A stretch of 64,000 nt of DNA from Bacillus sp. SORGH_AS_0510. GTDB taxonomy: Bacteria; Bacillota; Bacilli; Bacillales; Cytobacillaceae. Both the position numbers and the translations under genes were made by a program. This document shows, in pieces, positions 1 through 7,940 of the stretch. The stretch is from the NCBI RefSeq assembly GCF_030818775.1, contig NZ_JAUTAU010000001.1, positions 3,972,001-4,036,000 of the forward strand, read 5' to 3'. The notes beneath the pieces were generated by a model, which saw only the letters and a program-made list of their open reading frames with translations, had not been told where the DNA came from and did no database searches. Numbering within the stretch: position 1 is the first letter of the stretch; every line of letters begins with the position of its first letter.

Positions 1-1095
1 CTGTCCCTGATACAGTTGAACATTAACATTTTTAAGATTATCAACACTAGAAGATGGATATCGGAAAGTAACTTTTTTATAATCAATCTGCCTAGCTGCT
101 GCCACTTTAACCGGTTGAACTGGATCCCTTACTTCTTCTTTATAGCTAAGTGTCTCATTTACTCGATCAAGTGAGGCATTACCACGTTGCATAATATTAA
201 TTAATTCCCCGATTGCAAACATGGGCCAAATCAACATTCCTAAATACACATTAAAAGAAACAAGGTTACCCAAGGTAATCGATTGGTGGAAAACAAGATA
301 GGCTCCGTATCCAATTCCTATTAGATAGCTAATTCCAACAAGTACCTTAATCGTTGGATCGAACAAAGAATCAATTTTTGCTACACGGATATTTTTTTCA
401 TAGACATCTTCTGTTAATTGATGAAATCGATCACAATCAGCATTTTCTTGAACATATGCCCTAATCACTCTTACACCAGCAATCGATTCTAGAACTCTGT
501 CATTTAACTCCCCGAAAGAATCTTGGGCTTCCATAAATCGAGTATGAAGCCTTTTCCCAAACATTTGCATTAAAAGTGCCATAATCGGGAGTGGAATAAT
601 GGCTGCAAGTGTTAGCTTCCAGCTAATCATCACTCCCATCGTAATGAGTAACGTGAGCATCCAGACACTAGAATCAACCAACGTTAAAATTCCAAATCCC
701 GCAGTAATCGAAATGGCCTTTAAGTCATTGGTAGCACGAGCCATTAAGTCACCTGTTCGATTCTGCTCATAAAATGCTGGGGTCATCTTCAATAAGTGTT
801 TCATAAATCGGGATCTGAGTTTTCTCTCTATTAAAAATGCTCCTCCAAACAATCGATACATCCATACATAGGTAATTGCATAAGAACCGACCATTATCAA
901 TAAAAGAATACTAAGGTAACGCCATATTTTTTCTTTATTCATAACACTCATATGAATATCATCAATTGCCATACCAATTATTTTTGGTGGTATAACATCT
1001 AAGAGTCCTACTAATATCAAAAGTGAAATTGCTACCACATATCTCTTCCAGTTTTCTTTAAAGAACCATCCTAATTTTTTTAATACCGAAAACAT
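1..1095 (-). CDS. bmrC: Multidrug ABC exporter half-transporter, BmrC/YheI-like (3' part outside window)
   Basis: The first 365 codons of an ABC half-transporter are present; the C-terminal ATPase lies beyond the left edge. The start ATG is preceded by GGGGGAG. The protein opens MFSVLKKLGWFFKE and has about six membrane segments of a type IV exporter. The stretch around FYEQNRTGDLMARATNDL is typical of the family, and the visible part ends at the start of the nucleotide-binding domain. It closely resembles remembered B. subtilis BmrC (YheI), which pairs with BmrD (YheH) as a heterodimeric drug exporter in the membrane. The partner would lie outside the window. Expression is probably set by the leader upstream (promoter, two small ORFs, two terminators). 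The family is very likely; orthology to bmrC is probable. Confidence 0.85.
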   Translation of the reverse strand, partial: MFSVLKKLGWFFKENWKRYVVAISLLILVGLLDVIPPKIIGMAIDDIHMSVMNKEKIWRYLSILLLIMVGSYAITYVWMYRLFGGAFLIERKLRSRFMKHLLKMTPAFYEQNRTGDLMARATNDLKAISITAGFGILTLVDSSVWMLTLLITMGVMISWKLTLAAIIPLPIMALLMQMFGKRLHTRFMEAQDSFGELNDRVLESIAGVRVIRAYVQENADCDRFHQLTEDVYEKNIRVAKIDSLFDPTIKVLVGISYLIGIGYGAYLVFHQSITLGNLVSFNVYLGMLIWPMFAIGELINIMQRGNASLDRVNETLSYKEEVRDPVQPVKVAAARQIDYKKVTFRYPSSSVDNLKNVNVQLYQGQ

Positions 1096-1118
1096 TTCCT
1101 TACTCCCCCTTTGTTAAA

Positions 1119-1178
1119 CTATCCGCCCTCTGTCTCTTGTAAGGTGTGTGTTAGTCTTACTTCAGAAATAATAAACAT
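1119..1178 (-). CDS. Putative 19-residue ORF just upstream of the ABC transporter gene
   Basis: A 19-codon ORF begins at an ATG eight bases after AGGAGG and stops 23 bases before the transporter start. It lies downstream of two terminator hairpins, so it is translated only on read-through transcripts. The predicted peptide is MFIISEVRLTHTLQETEGG. No family is recognised. An overlapping ATG gives only 7 codons and sits too close to the same ribosome-binding site. It may couple translation into the transporter gene or be incidental. Confidence 0.4.
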   Translation of the reverse strand: MFIISEVRLTHTLQETEGG

Positions 1179-1206
1179 TGCTCATTCCTCCTAAAATTTT
1201 TAATTT

Positions 1207-1242
1207 ATAAAAAAAGGCATACTGCAAAAAGTGCAGTATGCC
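1207..1242 (-). terminator. Intrinsic terminator 2 in the leader of the ABC transporter gene
   Basis: On the minus strand an 11-bp perfect stem (GGCATACTGCA with TGCAGTATGCC) and a short loop are followed by a long U run. It lies between the leader peptide ORF and the transporter gene, so it should stop transcription unless bypassed. Confidence 0.85.
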
Positions 1243-1257
1243 TCCTTCTAAAATGGG

Positions 1258-1303
1258 ACAAAAAAACACAGGTTGCCGGATTATGTGAAAGCAACCTGTG
1301 TTT
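1258..1303 (-). terminator. Intrinsic terminator 1 in the leader of the ABC transporter gene
   Basis: On the minus strand AAACACAGGTTGC pairs with GCAACCTGTGTTT, followed by a U run. It starts about 28 bases after the stop of the 23-codon leader ORF. Its upstream arm could instead pair with AGCAAC inside that ORF, giving a possible antiterminator (inference). Confidence 0.8.
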
Positions 1304-1330
1304 GGTTTAATTACGTCAAACAAAAAATAA

Positions 1331-1402
1331 TCAATAAATATTTTTTGATGGTACGGTTACATTCAAATATTCAGTTGCTGAATTTAATTTGCTCTTTCTC
1401 AT
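1331..1402 (-). CDS. Putative 23-residue leader peptide (BmrB-like role)
   Basis: A 23-codon ORF begins with ATG seven bases after GGAGGG, on the transcript predicted from the promoter at 1441-1469. The peptide is MRKSKLNSATEYLNVTVPSKNIY. Two terminators follow before the ABC transporter gene. B. subtilis bmrCD is known to be controlled by ribosome-mediated attenuation through the leader peptide BmrB; this one occupies the equivalent place but is shorter, and sequence similarity to BmrB is not claimed. Codons 7-12 contain a perfect ATTCAG-CAA-CTGAAT inverted repeat and a segment complementary to the first terminator arm. Ribosome stalling here could favour read-through under translation inhibitors. 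Confidence 0.55.
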   Translation of the reverse strand: MRKSKLNSATEYLNVTVPSKNIY

Positions 1403-1440
1403 TTTGTAACCCTCCATTTCCTTTTTTTTCTTCCATTGTT

Positions 1441-1469
1441 AGATTATCACTTGTTAATTTTAAAGTCAA
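1441..1469 (-). promoter_or_regulatory. Sigma-A promoter for the leader and ABC transporter
   Basis: On the minus strand TTGACT (-35) and TAATCT (-10) are separated by 17 bases, just upstream of the 23-codon leader ORF. It lies directly after the penicillin-binding protein gene. Confidence 0.65.
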
Positions 1470-1501
1470 TTCCCATTTTTCTGAACTATTCTTACTTCTT
1501 T

Positions 1502-3532
1502 TTAATGGCCCTTGTCTTTTCCTTTATTCTTGTGCTTTTTATCCCATTTATCTTTTTGTTTATTCCATTTATCTTCCCATTTTTGTAATTCGTTATTAAA
1601 CTTCTCTTGTAGTCCCCATTTGCTCTCTTCTTCTTTCTTTTTCTTCTCAATCAGAGTAGAAATGTGAGTCACTTTAAAACTTTGATTAGGCTGGTTTCTA
1701 AGCGCATCTGTCATTACTTCTCGGAATAACACCGCTGAACCTGTACCGGTAGTTGGAGTAATATAATGGTTTGCATCTGTTTTATCAAAGCCAACCCAAA
1801 ATGCTCCAACTAACTGCGGAGTATAACCAACGAACCATTGATCTTTCAAACCATTGATTCCTTTTATTGGCACTTGCGTAGAACCCGTTTTCCCTGCTGT
1901 TTCTCTCCCAGGTATTTGCGCTGCTTTTCCAGTTCCCTGTTCCACTACACCGAGGAGCATGGTTGTCATATTATCCGTCACTGATTTTGATGTCACTTTC
2001 ACTTTCTTTTCTTTCCACTCAGCGACAACTTGACCATCTGCATCAACAATCTTCTTGATTACATGTGATTCAATACGAACTCCATTATTAGGAAACACAG
2101 AAAAGGCTTCTGCCATGTTAATAGGGGAAACTCCCTTATGCAATCCTCCAAGAGCAAGTGATAAATTACGATCTGCTTTTTCTAATGAAATGCCAAACTT
2201 TTTGATTGAATCCAGCCCTTTTTGTATCCCAAGTTGATCAAGTAGCCAGACAGCAGAGACATTTTTTGATTCTTTTACTGCCTCATACATGGGTACTTCA
2301 CCCTCATATTGGTGGTCATAATTGCTTGGCTGATAACTTCCGAACTTCATTGGCTCATCCTTTAACATATCAGTAATTTTCCAACCTTCTTCAAGGGCAG
2401 GAGTATATACGGCTAAAGGCTTAAAAGAAGACCCTGGTTGTGCTTCCAATTGTGTAGCACGATTATAGCCTCTAAAGGCGTGTTTTCCTCTTCCACCGAC
2501 AAGCCCCCTCACACCGCCAGTTTTTGGATCAACGATTACCCCGCCACTTTGAACAAGTCGATCATTTCCTTTTGGGAAAAGAGAATCATTTTGATAGGTC
2601 TTCTCCATTGCCGCTTGCACAGTTGGATCAAGTTCTGTATAGATTTGGTATCCTCCGGTTAATAAATCATCCTGTGAAAGACCATATTTTTTAATTGCTT
2701 CCTCTAAGACTTGATCCACATAATAAGGAAATTTCCCACGAAATGGGTCCCCACCCTTATCGTTTAAAACTACTTCCTCATGTAGTGCTTGTTCGTATTG
2801 TTTACTCGAAATGTATCGTTGATTTTTCATTTGTAATAACACGATATTACGACGTTCGGTTGCACTTTTCATATGACCATACGGATTTAAAGCAGAGGGA
2901 GCTTTTATCAAACCTGCAAGTAAAGCTGATTCACTTACAGTAAGATCTTTTACCTCTTTGGCAAAATATTTACTCGCTGCTTGTTTAATTCCATACGCTC
3001 CATTTCCAAAATATATCTGATTTAAATACATCTGGAGGATTTCCTTTTTTGAATATTTTCTTTCGACCGCAAGGGATAAGAAAACTTCCTGTATTTTTCT
3101 GTTCAGTGTCTTTTCAGATGTAAGCAGGGTATTTTTGGTTAATTGTTGTGTAATTGTACTGCCGCCTTCAACCATCCCACCTGCTTTAAGGTCACGGAAG
3201 AGCGCCCTTGAAGTACCGATTAGGTCGACACCTTTATGTTGATAAAATCGATGGTCCTCAATGGCAACGACCGCATTTTTCATTGACTCGGGAACTTCCT
3301 TAATAGGAACTCCTTCATTCTTATTTGCTGAAACCTTACTTGCTACTTTCCCATTCACATCATAAAACACAGTAGGCTGAGGCAGCTCATTTTTTAATTT
3401 AGATATATCAGCACTGTTTGCAAAATAGGAAATAACCCCAAAAAAACCTAGGATGATGAGTAATATAAATAAAATAATGAATTGAAGCAGATGCCTCTTT
3501 TTCCAGTTCTTAAAAATATCCTTAAGTATCAT
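1502..3532 (-). CDS. Class A penicillin-binding protein (transglycosylase/transpeptidase)
   Basis: A bifunctional peptidoglycan synthase of about 676 residues that polymerises glycan strands and cross-links peptides outside the membrane. The start is the ATG behind GAAGGAAG; the open frame continues upstream only by running through an unrelated repeat. One membrane segment lies at about residues 16-37. The GT51 domain carries the EDHRFYQH motif (Glu about 92) and GGSTITQQ. The transpeptidase carries GSSFKP (Ser about 370), SKN and KTGS (about 549). The C-terminus is an unusual Lys/Trp/Glu-rich tail of about 45 residues, probably helical and basic, at the cell surface. It belongs to the PbpF/PbpG/PonA group; which one is not resolved. 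Confidence 0.93.
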   Translation of the reverse strand: MILKDIFKNWKKRHLLQFIILFILLIILGFFGVISYFANSADISKLKNELPQPTVFYDVNGKVASKVSANKNEGVPIKEVPESMKNAVVAIEDHRFYQHKGVDLIGTSRALFRDLKAGGMVEGGSTITQQLTKNTLLTSEKTLNRKIQEVFLSLAVERKYSKKEILQMYLNQIYFGNGAYGIKQAASKYFAKEVKDLTVSESALLAGLIKAPSALNPYGHMKSATERRNIVLLQMKNQRYISSKQYEQALHEEVVLNDKGGDPFRGKFPYYVDQVLEEAIKKYGLSQDDLLTGGYQIYTELDPTVQAAMEKTYQNDSLFPKGNDRLVQSGGVIVDPKTGGVRGLVGGRGKHAFRGYNRATQLEAQPGSSFKPLAVYTPALEEGWKITDMLKDEPMKFGSYQPSNYDHQYEGEVPMYEAVKESKNVSAVWLLDQLGIQKGLDSIKKFGISLEKADRNLSLALGGLHKGVSPINMAEAFSVFPNNGVRIESHVIKKIVDADGQVVAEWKEKKVKVTSKSVTDNMTTMLLGVVEQGTGKAAQIPGRETAGKTGSTQVPIKGINGLKDQWFVGYTPQLVGAFWVGFDKTDANHYITPTTGTGSAVLFREVMTDALRNQPNQSFKVTHISTLIEKKKKEEESKWGLQEKFNNELQKWEDKWNKQKDKWDKKHKNKGKDKGH

Positions 3533-3610
3533 TAGATGACTTCCTTCTCTGTAAATTATGGCAAGTATAATTTTTGAAGATTTGTTGATTTTTATGACTG
3601 TATAAAAAAT

Positions 3611-3851
3611 GGCTCTGTTTTCTTGCCTGTTATTTCCGCTCCAGGCACGAGCGGTTCGTGGGTGTTTCGGCGAGCCTCCTCTGCGAAACGCGCCTGCGGG
3701 GTCTCCCCTGAACCATACTCCCACAGGACATTGAATTGCATCTTGAATCCGCCCACGCACGAAGGAAATGCGATAGCATTTTCGAGGAGTCTTCGTGCCT
3801 TTCGCTACAATCAACAGGGTGTAATACTCAACATTCTCCTTTATCACAGCC
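3611..3851 (+). repeat. Palindromic MITE-like repeat, copy A (long form)
   Basis: A 241-base GC-richer element starting GGCTCTGTT and ending CACAGCC, with near-complementary ends. It matches copies at 14667, 16471 and 44174. Like copy C it has an extra central segment of about 58 bases. It fills most of the gap between the PBP and XRE genes and encodes no plausible protein. Confidence 0.85.
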
Positions 3852-3853
3852 CA

Positions 3854-3890
3854 AAAAATAAAAGATGGGCAGGTCCCATCTTTTATTTTT
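3854..3890 (-). terminator. Terminator of the XRE regulator gene
   Basis: AAAAATAAAAGATGGG pairs with CCCATCTTTTATTTTT, with a U-rich tail on the minus strand. It is symmetrical and could also act on the plus strand. Confidence 0.8.
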
Positions 3891-3901
3891 CTTCTATAAT
3901 A

Positions 3902-4354
3902 TTAGCTTTTTGTGATTTCTTTAAAGCGCTGTTTGCTATGTTTTTCGTCAAAACTACTAAAAATCCGATAGTTTTTTTCATCCAGGATTCGAAAATGTTT
4001 ACTAAGGATATTTTGTTGGAGGACAAAACCGTTCTTCTTTGTCACGATTTTCCACCATACCCGGCCGCCTAATGTCTTTGTTCTACGAAAATCTATTCCC
4101 TCACGTGCCACTGTTTCTAATACTTCTAAAGGCTCGTTTCCAAATAAGAATTGGACTGTTTCAGTTTCACGGAAAAGTGCACAAATTGAAACAGCCGTAG
4201 ACCAGTTGGCAAGAACTCTTCCCTTCTCAATTTGTACAAGTGTTTTCTTTGAAACACCTATAATTTCTGCCATTTTATCCTGAGTATAGCCTGCTTCCGT
4301 CCGAATAAGACGAAGCTTTTCAGAAACTTGCATTAAAATTTCATCCCTGGTCAC
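3902..4354 (-). CDS. XRE-family helix-turn-helix regulator
   Basis: A 150-residue protein with a typical Cro/C1 HTH at about residues 8-60 (LRLIRTEAGYTQDKMAEIIG, then VSKKTLVQIEKG). Beyond that is an uncharacterised region of about 90 residues with two aromatic stretches (GRVWWKIV, NYRIFSSF) and a Lys/Arg-rich end. It is probably a cytoplasmic DNA-binding repressor or activator; no ligand domain is recognised. A small inverted repeat lies about 30 bases upstream of the start and could be its own operator. Its target genes cannot be read from the context; the next genes upstream encode ferrous iron transport and have their own Fur box. Confidence 0.75.
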   Translation of the reverse strand: MTRDEILMQVSEKLRLIRTEAGYTQDKMAEIIGVSKKTLVQIEKGRVLANWSTAVSICALFRETETVQFLFGNEPLEVLETVAREGIDFRRTKTLGGRVWWKIVTKKNGFVLQQNILSKHFRILDEKNYRIFSSFDEKHSKQRFKEITKS

Positions 4355-4382
4355 ATTAAAGCCCTTCCTTCAATAGCATCTA

Positions 4383-4396
4383 GTGTAATTTTACAC
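4383..4396 (-). promoter_or_regulatory. Candidate operator in front of the XRE gene
   Basis: GTGTAA-TT-TTACAC is an inverted repeat with perfect 6-base arms, 28-42 bases before the XRE start codon. A role in autoregulation is inference. Confidence 0.35.
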
Positions 4397-4424
4397 AACT
4401 TCTGCCAATCATTCAAATTATATG

Positions 4425-4459
4425 AAAAAACTGCTATCCTTATTTGATAGCAGTTTTTT
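4425..4459 (-). terminator. Terminator after the feo operon
   Basis: AAAAAACTGCTATC pairs with GATAGCAGTTTTTT around a 7-base loop, with U tracts on both strands. It follows the FeoB-associated gene. Confidence 0.88.
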
Positions 4460-4471
4460 CATTAAAAGGTA

Positions 4472-4630
4472 CTATTTATTTATTTGGGGAGGAAGTCCAC
4501 ACTGACTTGAGCAAGAATTTTTAAGTTCACATGCTGCGCATTTCCCTTTTTTGGACTTATTTATGAACTTGACTAAAGCCCATGTTGCGTATCCAAAAAT
4601 CGCTGCACCAATAATAATATTGGCTATCAT
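4472..4630 (-). CDS. FeoB-associated Cys-rich membrane protein
   Basis: A 52-residue protein with an ATG well spaced from AAGAGGTG. The N-terminal half is one membrane segment (IANIIIGAAIFGYATWALV). A basic KSKKGK stretch follows, then a four-Cys tail (CAACELKNSCSSQC). This matches the small FeoB-associated Cys-rich family found next to feoB in Firmicutes. It starts 21 bases after feoB, so it is the third gene of the operon. Its role is not settled; assistance to FeoB iron transport or Fe-S/iron handling at the membrane is usually proposed. Confidence 0.85.
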   Translation of the reverse strand: MIANIIIGAAIFGYATWALVKFINKSKKGKCAACELKNSCSSQCGLPPQINK

Positions 4631-4651
4631 AGCTTTCACCTCTTTTTAGAT

Positions 4652-6655
4652 TTAACCAATCCCCAACAGCTTTCCACCTTGGTAAATGATTAATGACAAT
4701 ACATAGGCAATCACAAAAGCATAGATCATAGAGAAAGCTGTCCATTTTTTGGAGCTAGTTTCTTTGTAAATAGTAGCTACTGTTGCTAAGCATGGAATAT
4801 AAAGCAAAATGAAAACCATGAAACTATAGGCAGCAAGCGGTGTATAATAATTCGCCAGTAATGCTTGCAATCCAGCATCATTCGGAACAAAATAAATGAT
4901 ATTCATCGTTGAGATGATGGCTTCTTTTGCTAGAAATCCAGTAATTAAGGAAGCTGAAGCCTGCCATGTTCCAAAACCAATAGGATCAAATATTGGAGCG
5001 ATGATATTTCCGATTGCAGCTAGAAAACTATGATCCATATCTACATTTAATCCTTTAGGACCCACATAAGATAAGAGCCAAATAAATACTGAGCCTGCAA
5101 AGATAAATGTTCCAGCTTTTCTGACAAATCCTTTTCCCTTATCCCATGTACTTCTCCAAAGCGATTGGAATTGTGGCAGCCTATACGGTGGCAGTTCAAT
5201 GACAAACAATGACGTTTCAGATTTTAATAGGGTAGTAGAGAATATTTTTGCTAAAACTAAAGCAACAACGATTCCAAGAACATATAGACTTAATACAACA
5301 AATGCTTTATGTGCTGCAAAAAATGCCCCAACAAATAAAGCGTACACTGGTAATCGCGCGGAACAAGACATTAAGGGTGTGAGCAGGATCGTTAACAAAC
5401 GCTCACGTGGTGTTTCAATTGTTCGTGCGGCCATAATCCCAGGTACATTACAACCAAAACCAATCATCATCGGTATGAAAGCTTTTCCGTTAAGTCCAAC
5501 CGATTCCATAATTCGGTCCATTACTAATGCTACACGAGCCATGTATCCAGAATCCTCTAATAACGAAATGAAAAAGAAGAGAATAAAAATTTGTGGAACA
5601 AACACAAGAACGCCGCCCACACCTGCTACTAAGCCTTCAATAATCAATGCATGGATAAAAGCCGATGCATGAATGGCCTCTAACACTTTCTCAAATCCGG
5701 CTGTTACTGGGCCTGTCAATAAACCATCTAAAGCATCCGATAATGGGGTTCCCAACCAATCAAACGTTAACATAAACATAAAATACATTAAAAGTAAAAA
5801 GATCGGCATACCTAAAAATCGATTGGTAACAATACTATCAATTTTTTCAGTCAAAGGGATAACTGTGTCACTTTTCCTAGCAACTTCACCAACAATTTTT
5901 TCAATAACTTCTTTTCTTTTTAAATATATATAGTTTGTTACCGATTTAAAATCCGTTTGTTTTTGTAACTCCGACTCCAATTTATATAAAATTGCTTCGA
6001 GCTTTTGTGTATTGGCTAAACTATTAACATAGTTTTTTACATACTCGTTACCTTCTAAGTATTGAATAGCCAGGAAGCGTATAGAGTGAGTTGTTTTCCC
6101 CGTTAATTCTCCAGAAAATGCTGTAATAGCTTCCTCTATCTCTTTACCGTAATACGTTAGATTTTTTTTCATCGGTTGAATGGATTTTGTCGATATGACA
6201 TCGACTAGCTGATCGCAACCTTTTCCGCTTCTTGCCACAACTGGTACCACGGGCACACCAAGAATATCTGACAGCTTCATGTAATCAATTTGAATTCCCC
6301 TCTTATTAGCTACGTCTATCATATTAAGGCCAATAAGCGCAGGCTTTTCAAATTCAAGCAATTGGAGTGTAAGGTGAAGATTTCGCTCCAATTGAGAGGC
6401 ATCTAATATATTCAGTAAACGATCCACTGATTCATTTAAAAAGAAGGATGTGACAACCCCTTCATCTTTTGACAACGGATTAAGCGTATATACTCCAGGT
6501 AGATCAATTAAATGACCTATATTTTTCTTAAATACTCCAACCTTCTTTTCAACCGTTACACCGCTCCAGTTCCCAACATATTCATAGGAGCCTGTTAAGT
6601 TATTAAACAATGATGTTTTCCCTGTATTTGGGTTACCTATTAGAGCAATTTCCAT
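4652..6655 (-). CDS. feoB: Ferrous iron transporter FeoB
   Basis: A 667-residue Fe(II) uptake protein of the cytoplasmic membrane. The N-terminus is a G-protein domain with G1 GNPNTGKTS (residues 7-15), a DLPG switch motif and NMID recognition motif. A helical GDI-like region follows, then about 8-10 membrane helices with the two conserved Gate regions (SGYMARVAL, GCNVPGIMAARTI; CSARLPVYALF). Length is typical. The start ATG overlaps the feoA stop as TAATG, so the two are translationally coupled. Control is through the Fur box upstream of feoA. Confidence 0.97.
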   Translation of the reverse strand: MEIALIGNPNTGKTSLFNNLTGSYEYVGNWSGVTVEKKVGVFKKNIGHLIDLPGVYTLNPLSKDEGVVTSFFLNESVDRLLNILDASQLERNLHLTLQLLEFEKPALIGLNMIDVANKRGIQIDYMKLSDILGVPVVPVVARSGKGCDQLVDVISTKSIQPMKKNLTYYGKEIEEAITAFSGELTGKTTHSIRFLAIQYLEGNEYVKNYVNSLANTQKLEAILYKLESELQKQTDFKSVTNYIYLKRKEVIEKIVGEVARKSDTVIPLTEKIDSIVTNRFLGMPIFLLLMYFMFMLTFDWLGTPLSDALDGLLTGPVTAGFEKVLEAIHASAFIHALIIEGLVAGVGGVLVFVPQIFILFFFISLLEDSGYMARVALVMDRIMESVGLNGKAFIPMMIGFGCNVPGIMAARTIETPRERLLTILLTPLMSCSARLPVYALFVGAFFAAHKAFVVLSLYVLGIVVALVLAKIFSTTLLKSETSLFVIELPPYRLPQFQSLWRSTWDKGKGFVRKAGTFIFAGSVFIWLLSYVGPKGLNVDMDHSFLAAIGNIIAPIFDPIGFGTWQASASLITGFLAKEAIISTMNIIYFVPNDAGLQALLANYYTPLAAYSFMVFILLYIPCLATVATIYKETSSKKWTAFSMIYAFVIAYVLSLIIYQGGKLLGIG

Positions 6656-6879
6656 TAGATTCTTTCCACCTCAATCTGAACGGCTTCCTTGCGGCGAATG
6701 CCAACACATTGTCCGCAGGACTCAATCATAATCGGTCCTCCAAATGGCATTACGCATTTTACGCATACTTCAGAACCTTCAGTGATACCTAAATCCAATA
6801 GCCTTCTTTGAACTAGGTGACCAACATGAGAAAGATCTAATATTTTACCTTTATCTCCTGCTTTTAACGAACCGAACAT
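6655..6879 (-). CDS. feoA: FeoA, SH3-like ferrous transport accessory protein
   Basis: A 74-residue small cytoplasmic protein of the FeoA family (GDKGKILDLS, RRLLDLGITEGSEV, GGPIMIES). The ATG at 6879 is chosen because the upstream in-frame GTG lies inside the ribosome-binding site. FeoA is required for full FeoB activity in systems studied. It is the first gene of the feoA-feoB-Cys-rich operon, 25 bases downstream of a Fur box. Confidence 0.93.
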   Translation of the reverse strand: MFGSLKAGDKGKILDLSHVGHLVQRRLLDLGITEGSEVCVKCVMPFGGPIMIESCGQCVGIRRKEAVQIEVERI

Positions 6880-6903
6880 GTATATCACCCTATCTATGTT
6901 AAT

Positions 6904-6918
6904 TGAGAATGATTATCT
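6904..6918 (-). promoter_or_regulatory. Fur box controlling feoAB
   Basis: AGATAATCATTCTCA on the minus strand matches the Bacillus 7-1-7 Fur consensus TGATAATnATTATCA at 13 of 15 positions. It sits just upstream of feoA, so iron-dependent repression is expected. Confidence 0.85.
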
Positions 6919-6994
6919 TTCTATATTGTCATTTTAACACTTTTTTAGGGTAATAAGCATATTAAATTTGACAAAGTTTCGAAAAAAATTAATT

Positions 6995-7029
6995 AAAAAA
7001 AGGAAAAGCTACTGGTCTTTTCCTTTTTT
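6995..7029 (-). terminator. Terminator after thiT
   Basis: AAAAAAAGGAAAAG pairs with CTTTTCCTTTTTT around an 8-base loop. T-runs flank both sides, so it can work in either direction. Confidence 0.8.
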
Positions 7030-7036
7030 AATAAGC

Positions 7037-7616
7037 TTATTTAAATAATCTCTTTGGTAATGCACTAATTACAAGGATAATAATAATGGCACTAATGATA
7101 AAGCTTGGAAGCATGTACGTTCCATTGTATAAAAGGGAGTACACAGCGACTGGTTGCCCTTTTGGAGCATATTCTCCAAAAAACACAATGCCCGAAACTA
7201 CATGGCAGAAGTAACGAAGGAGACTTCCTATGAATGCTCCCAGTACCACAAAGGTCATCCACTTCCCTTTGTTACTCGCATTCAGGCCATTTTTTATTTG
7301 TGCTGCAAAAACACCCGCAAAGCCTAACAACAGTAAAAGCAATAAAGTAATCAATAATTCCTTGAAGGATTGTATAAATTTGTGAATAGCCAAGGATAAA
7401 CTGTAATAATCCCAGCAAGAATCCAGTTAAAACTCCACCTTTACCCCCCCAGCGATATGCCATTAGAAAAACGGGTACCATAGCAATGGAAATTGAACCA
7501 CCTTGCGGCCAAATTTTAAATGAAAGGATATTACCTACATAATCCAATAAATAGGCTAGCGCGGTAAATACCGCTACTTCTGTAATAAAAAGCGTATTGC
7601 TACTGTTCTTGCTCAT
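7037..7616 (-). pseudogene. thiT: Thiamine ECF transporter S-component ThiT, frameshifted
   Basis: Two overlapping reading frames together make one ThiT of about 192 residues, the usual length. The first frame gives the N-terminal 75-80 residues, including PQGGSISIAMVPVFLMAYRWG and the start of the IDYFIA helix. The second continues GFAGVFAAQIKNG through HVVSGIVFFGEYAPKGQP and YNGTYMLPSF. Removing one T from the TTTT run on the coding strand (7335-7338) restores a single frame with the family sequence. ThiT binds thiamine in the membrane and works with the shared ECF energising module. A TPP riboswitch lies upstream. It is either genuinely inactivated or carries a sequencing error. Confidence 0.88.
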
Positions 7617-7662
7617 TTTTTAAAAATCCCCCTTTGTTTTCTCTATCAATAAAAAAAATCCA

Positions 7663-7704
7663 CAAAAAAAAGCAATGCAAACTAAGGAATGTCTGCATTG
7701 CTTT
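7663..7704 (-). terminator. Expression-platform terminator of the TPP riboswitch
   Basis: AAAGCAATGCA pairs with TGCATTGCTTT followed by a U run on the minus strand, between the TPP aptamer and thiT. Confidence 0.88.
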
Positions 7705-7716
7705 GCTATCGGCAAA

Positions 7717-7806
7717 CCACATCCCTACGCTAGTGTTAACTAACAGGTTCATAGGGTCAGAACTCTACCGTTCACTCTCAGCCGCCCGAGGCAGCTCCCC
7801 TTGTGG
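7717..7806 (-). ncRNA. TPP riboswitch (THI element) upstream of thiT
   Basis: The minus strand contains the THI-element blocks in order: GGGGAGC, GGCTGAGAG, TTCTGACCC, GAACCTG and GCGTAGGGA, closed by CCACA/TGTGG. A terminator follows before thiT. TPP binding should cause premature termination, so thiamine shuts off the transporter. Confidence 0.95.
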
Positions 7807-7829
7807 AAATATTCTATTGTTTCCATTAA

Positions 7830-7858
7830 AATATACTACTGTTCTCCTATTTTTACAA
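7830..7858 (-). promoter_or_regulatory. Putative promoter of the riboswitch-thiT transcript
   Basis: On the minus strand TTGTAA and TATATT are 17 bases apart, ending about 24 bases before the aptamer. Confidence 0.5.
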
Positions 7859-7940
7859 GAACAATCTCCTTGTAGACCATTGGGCGAAACACCTAAATAG
7901 TAATAGAAATTATTGGTAAATATTTTTTATTCAATTTTTT

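Noticed and set aside
3533..3847. The penicillin-binding protein frame extends 105 codons upstream
   Set aside because: The extension runs through repeat copy A, has no Shine-Dalgarno at its start and would put a non-membrane segment before the anchor; the ATG at 3532 has a good site.
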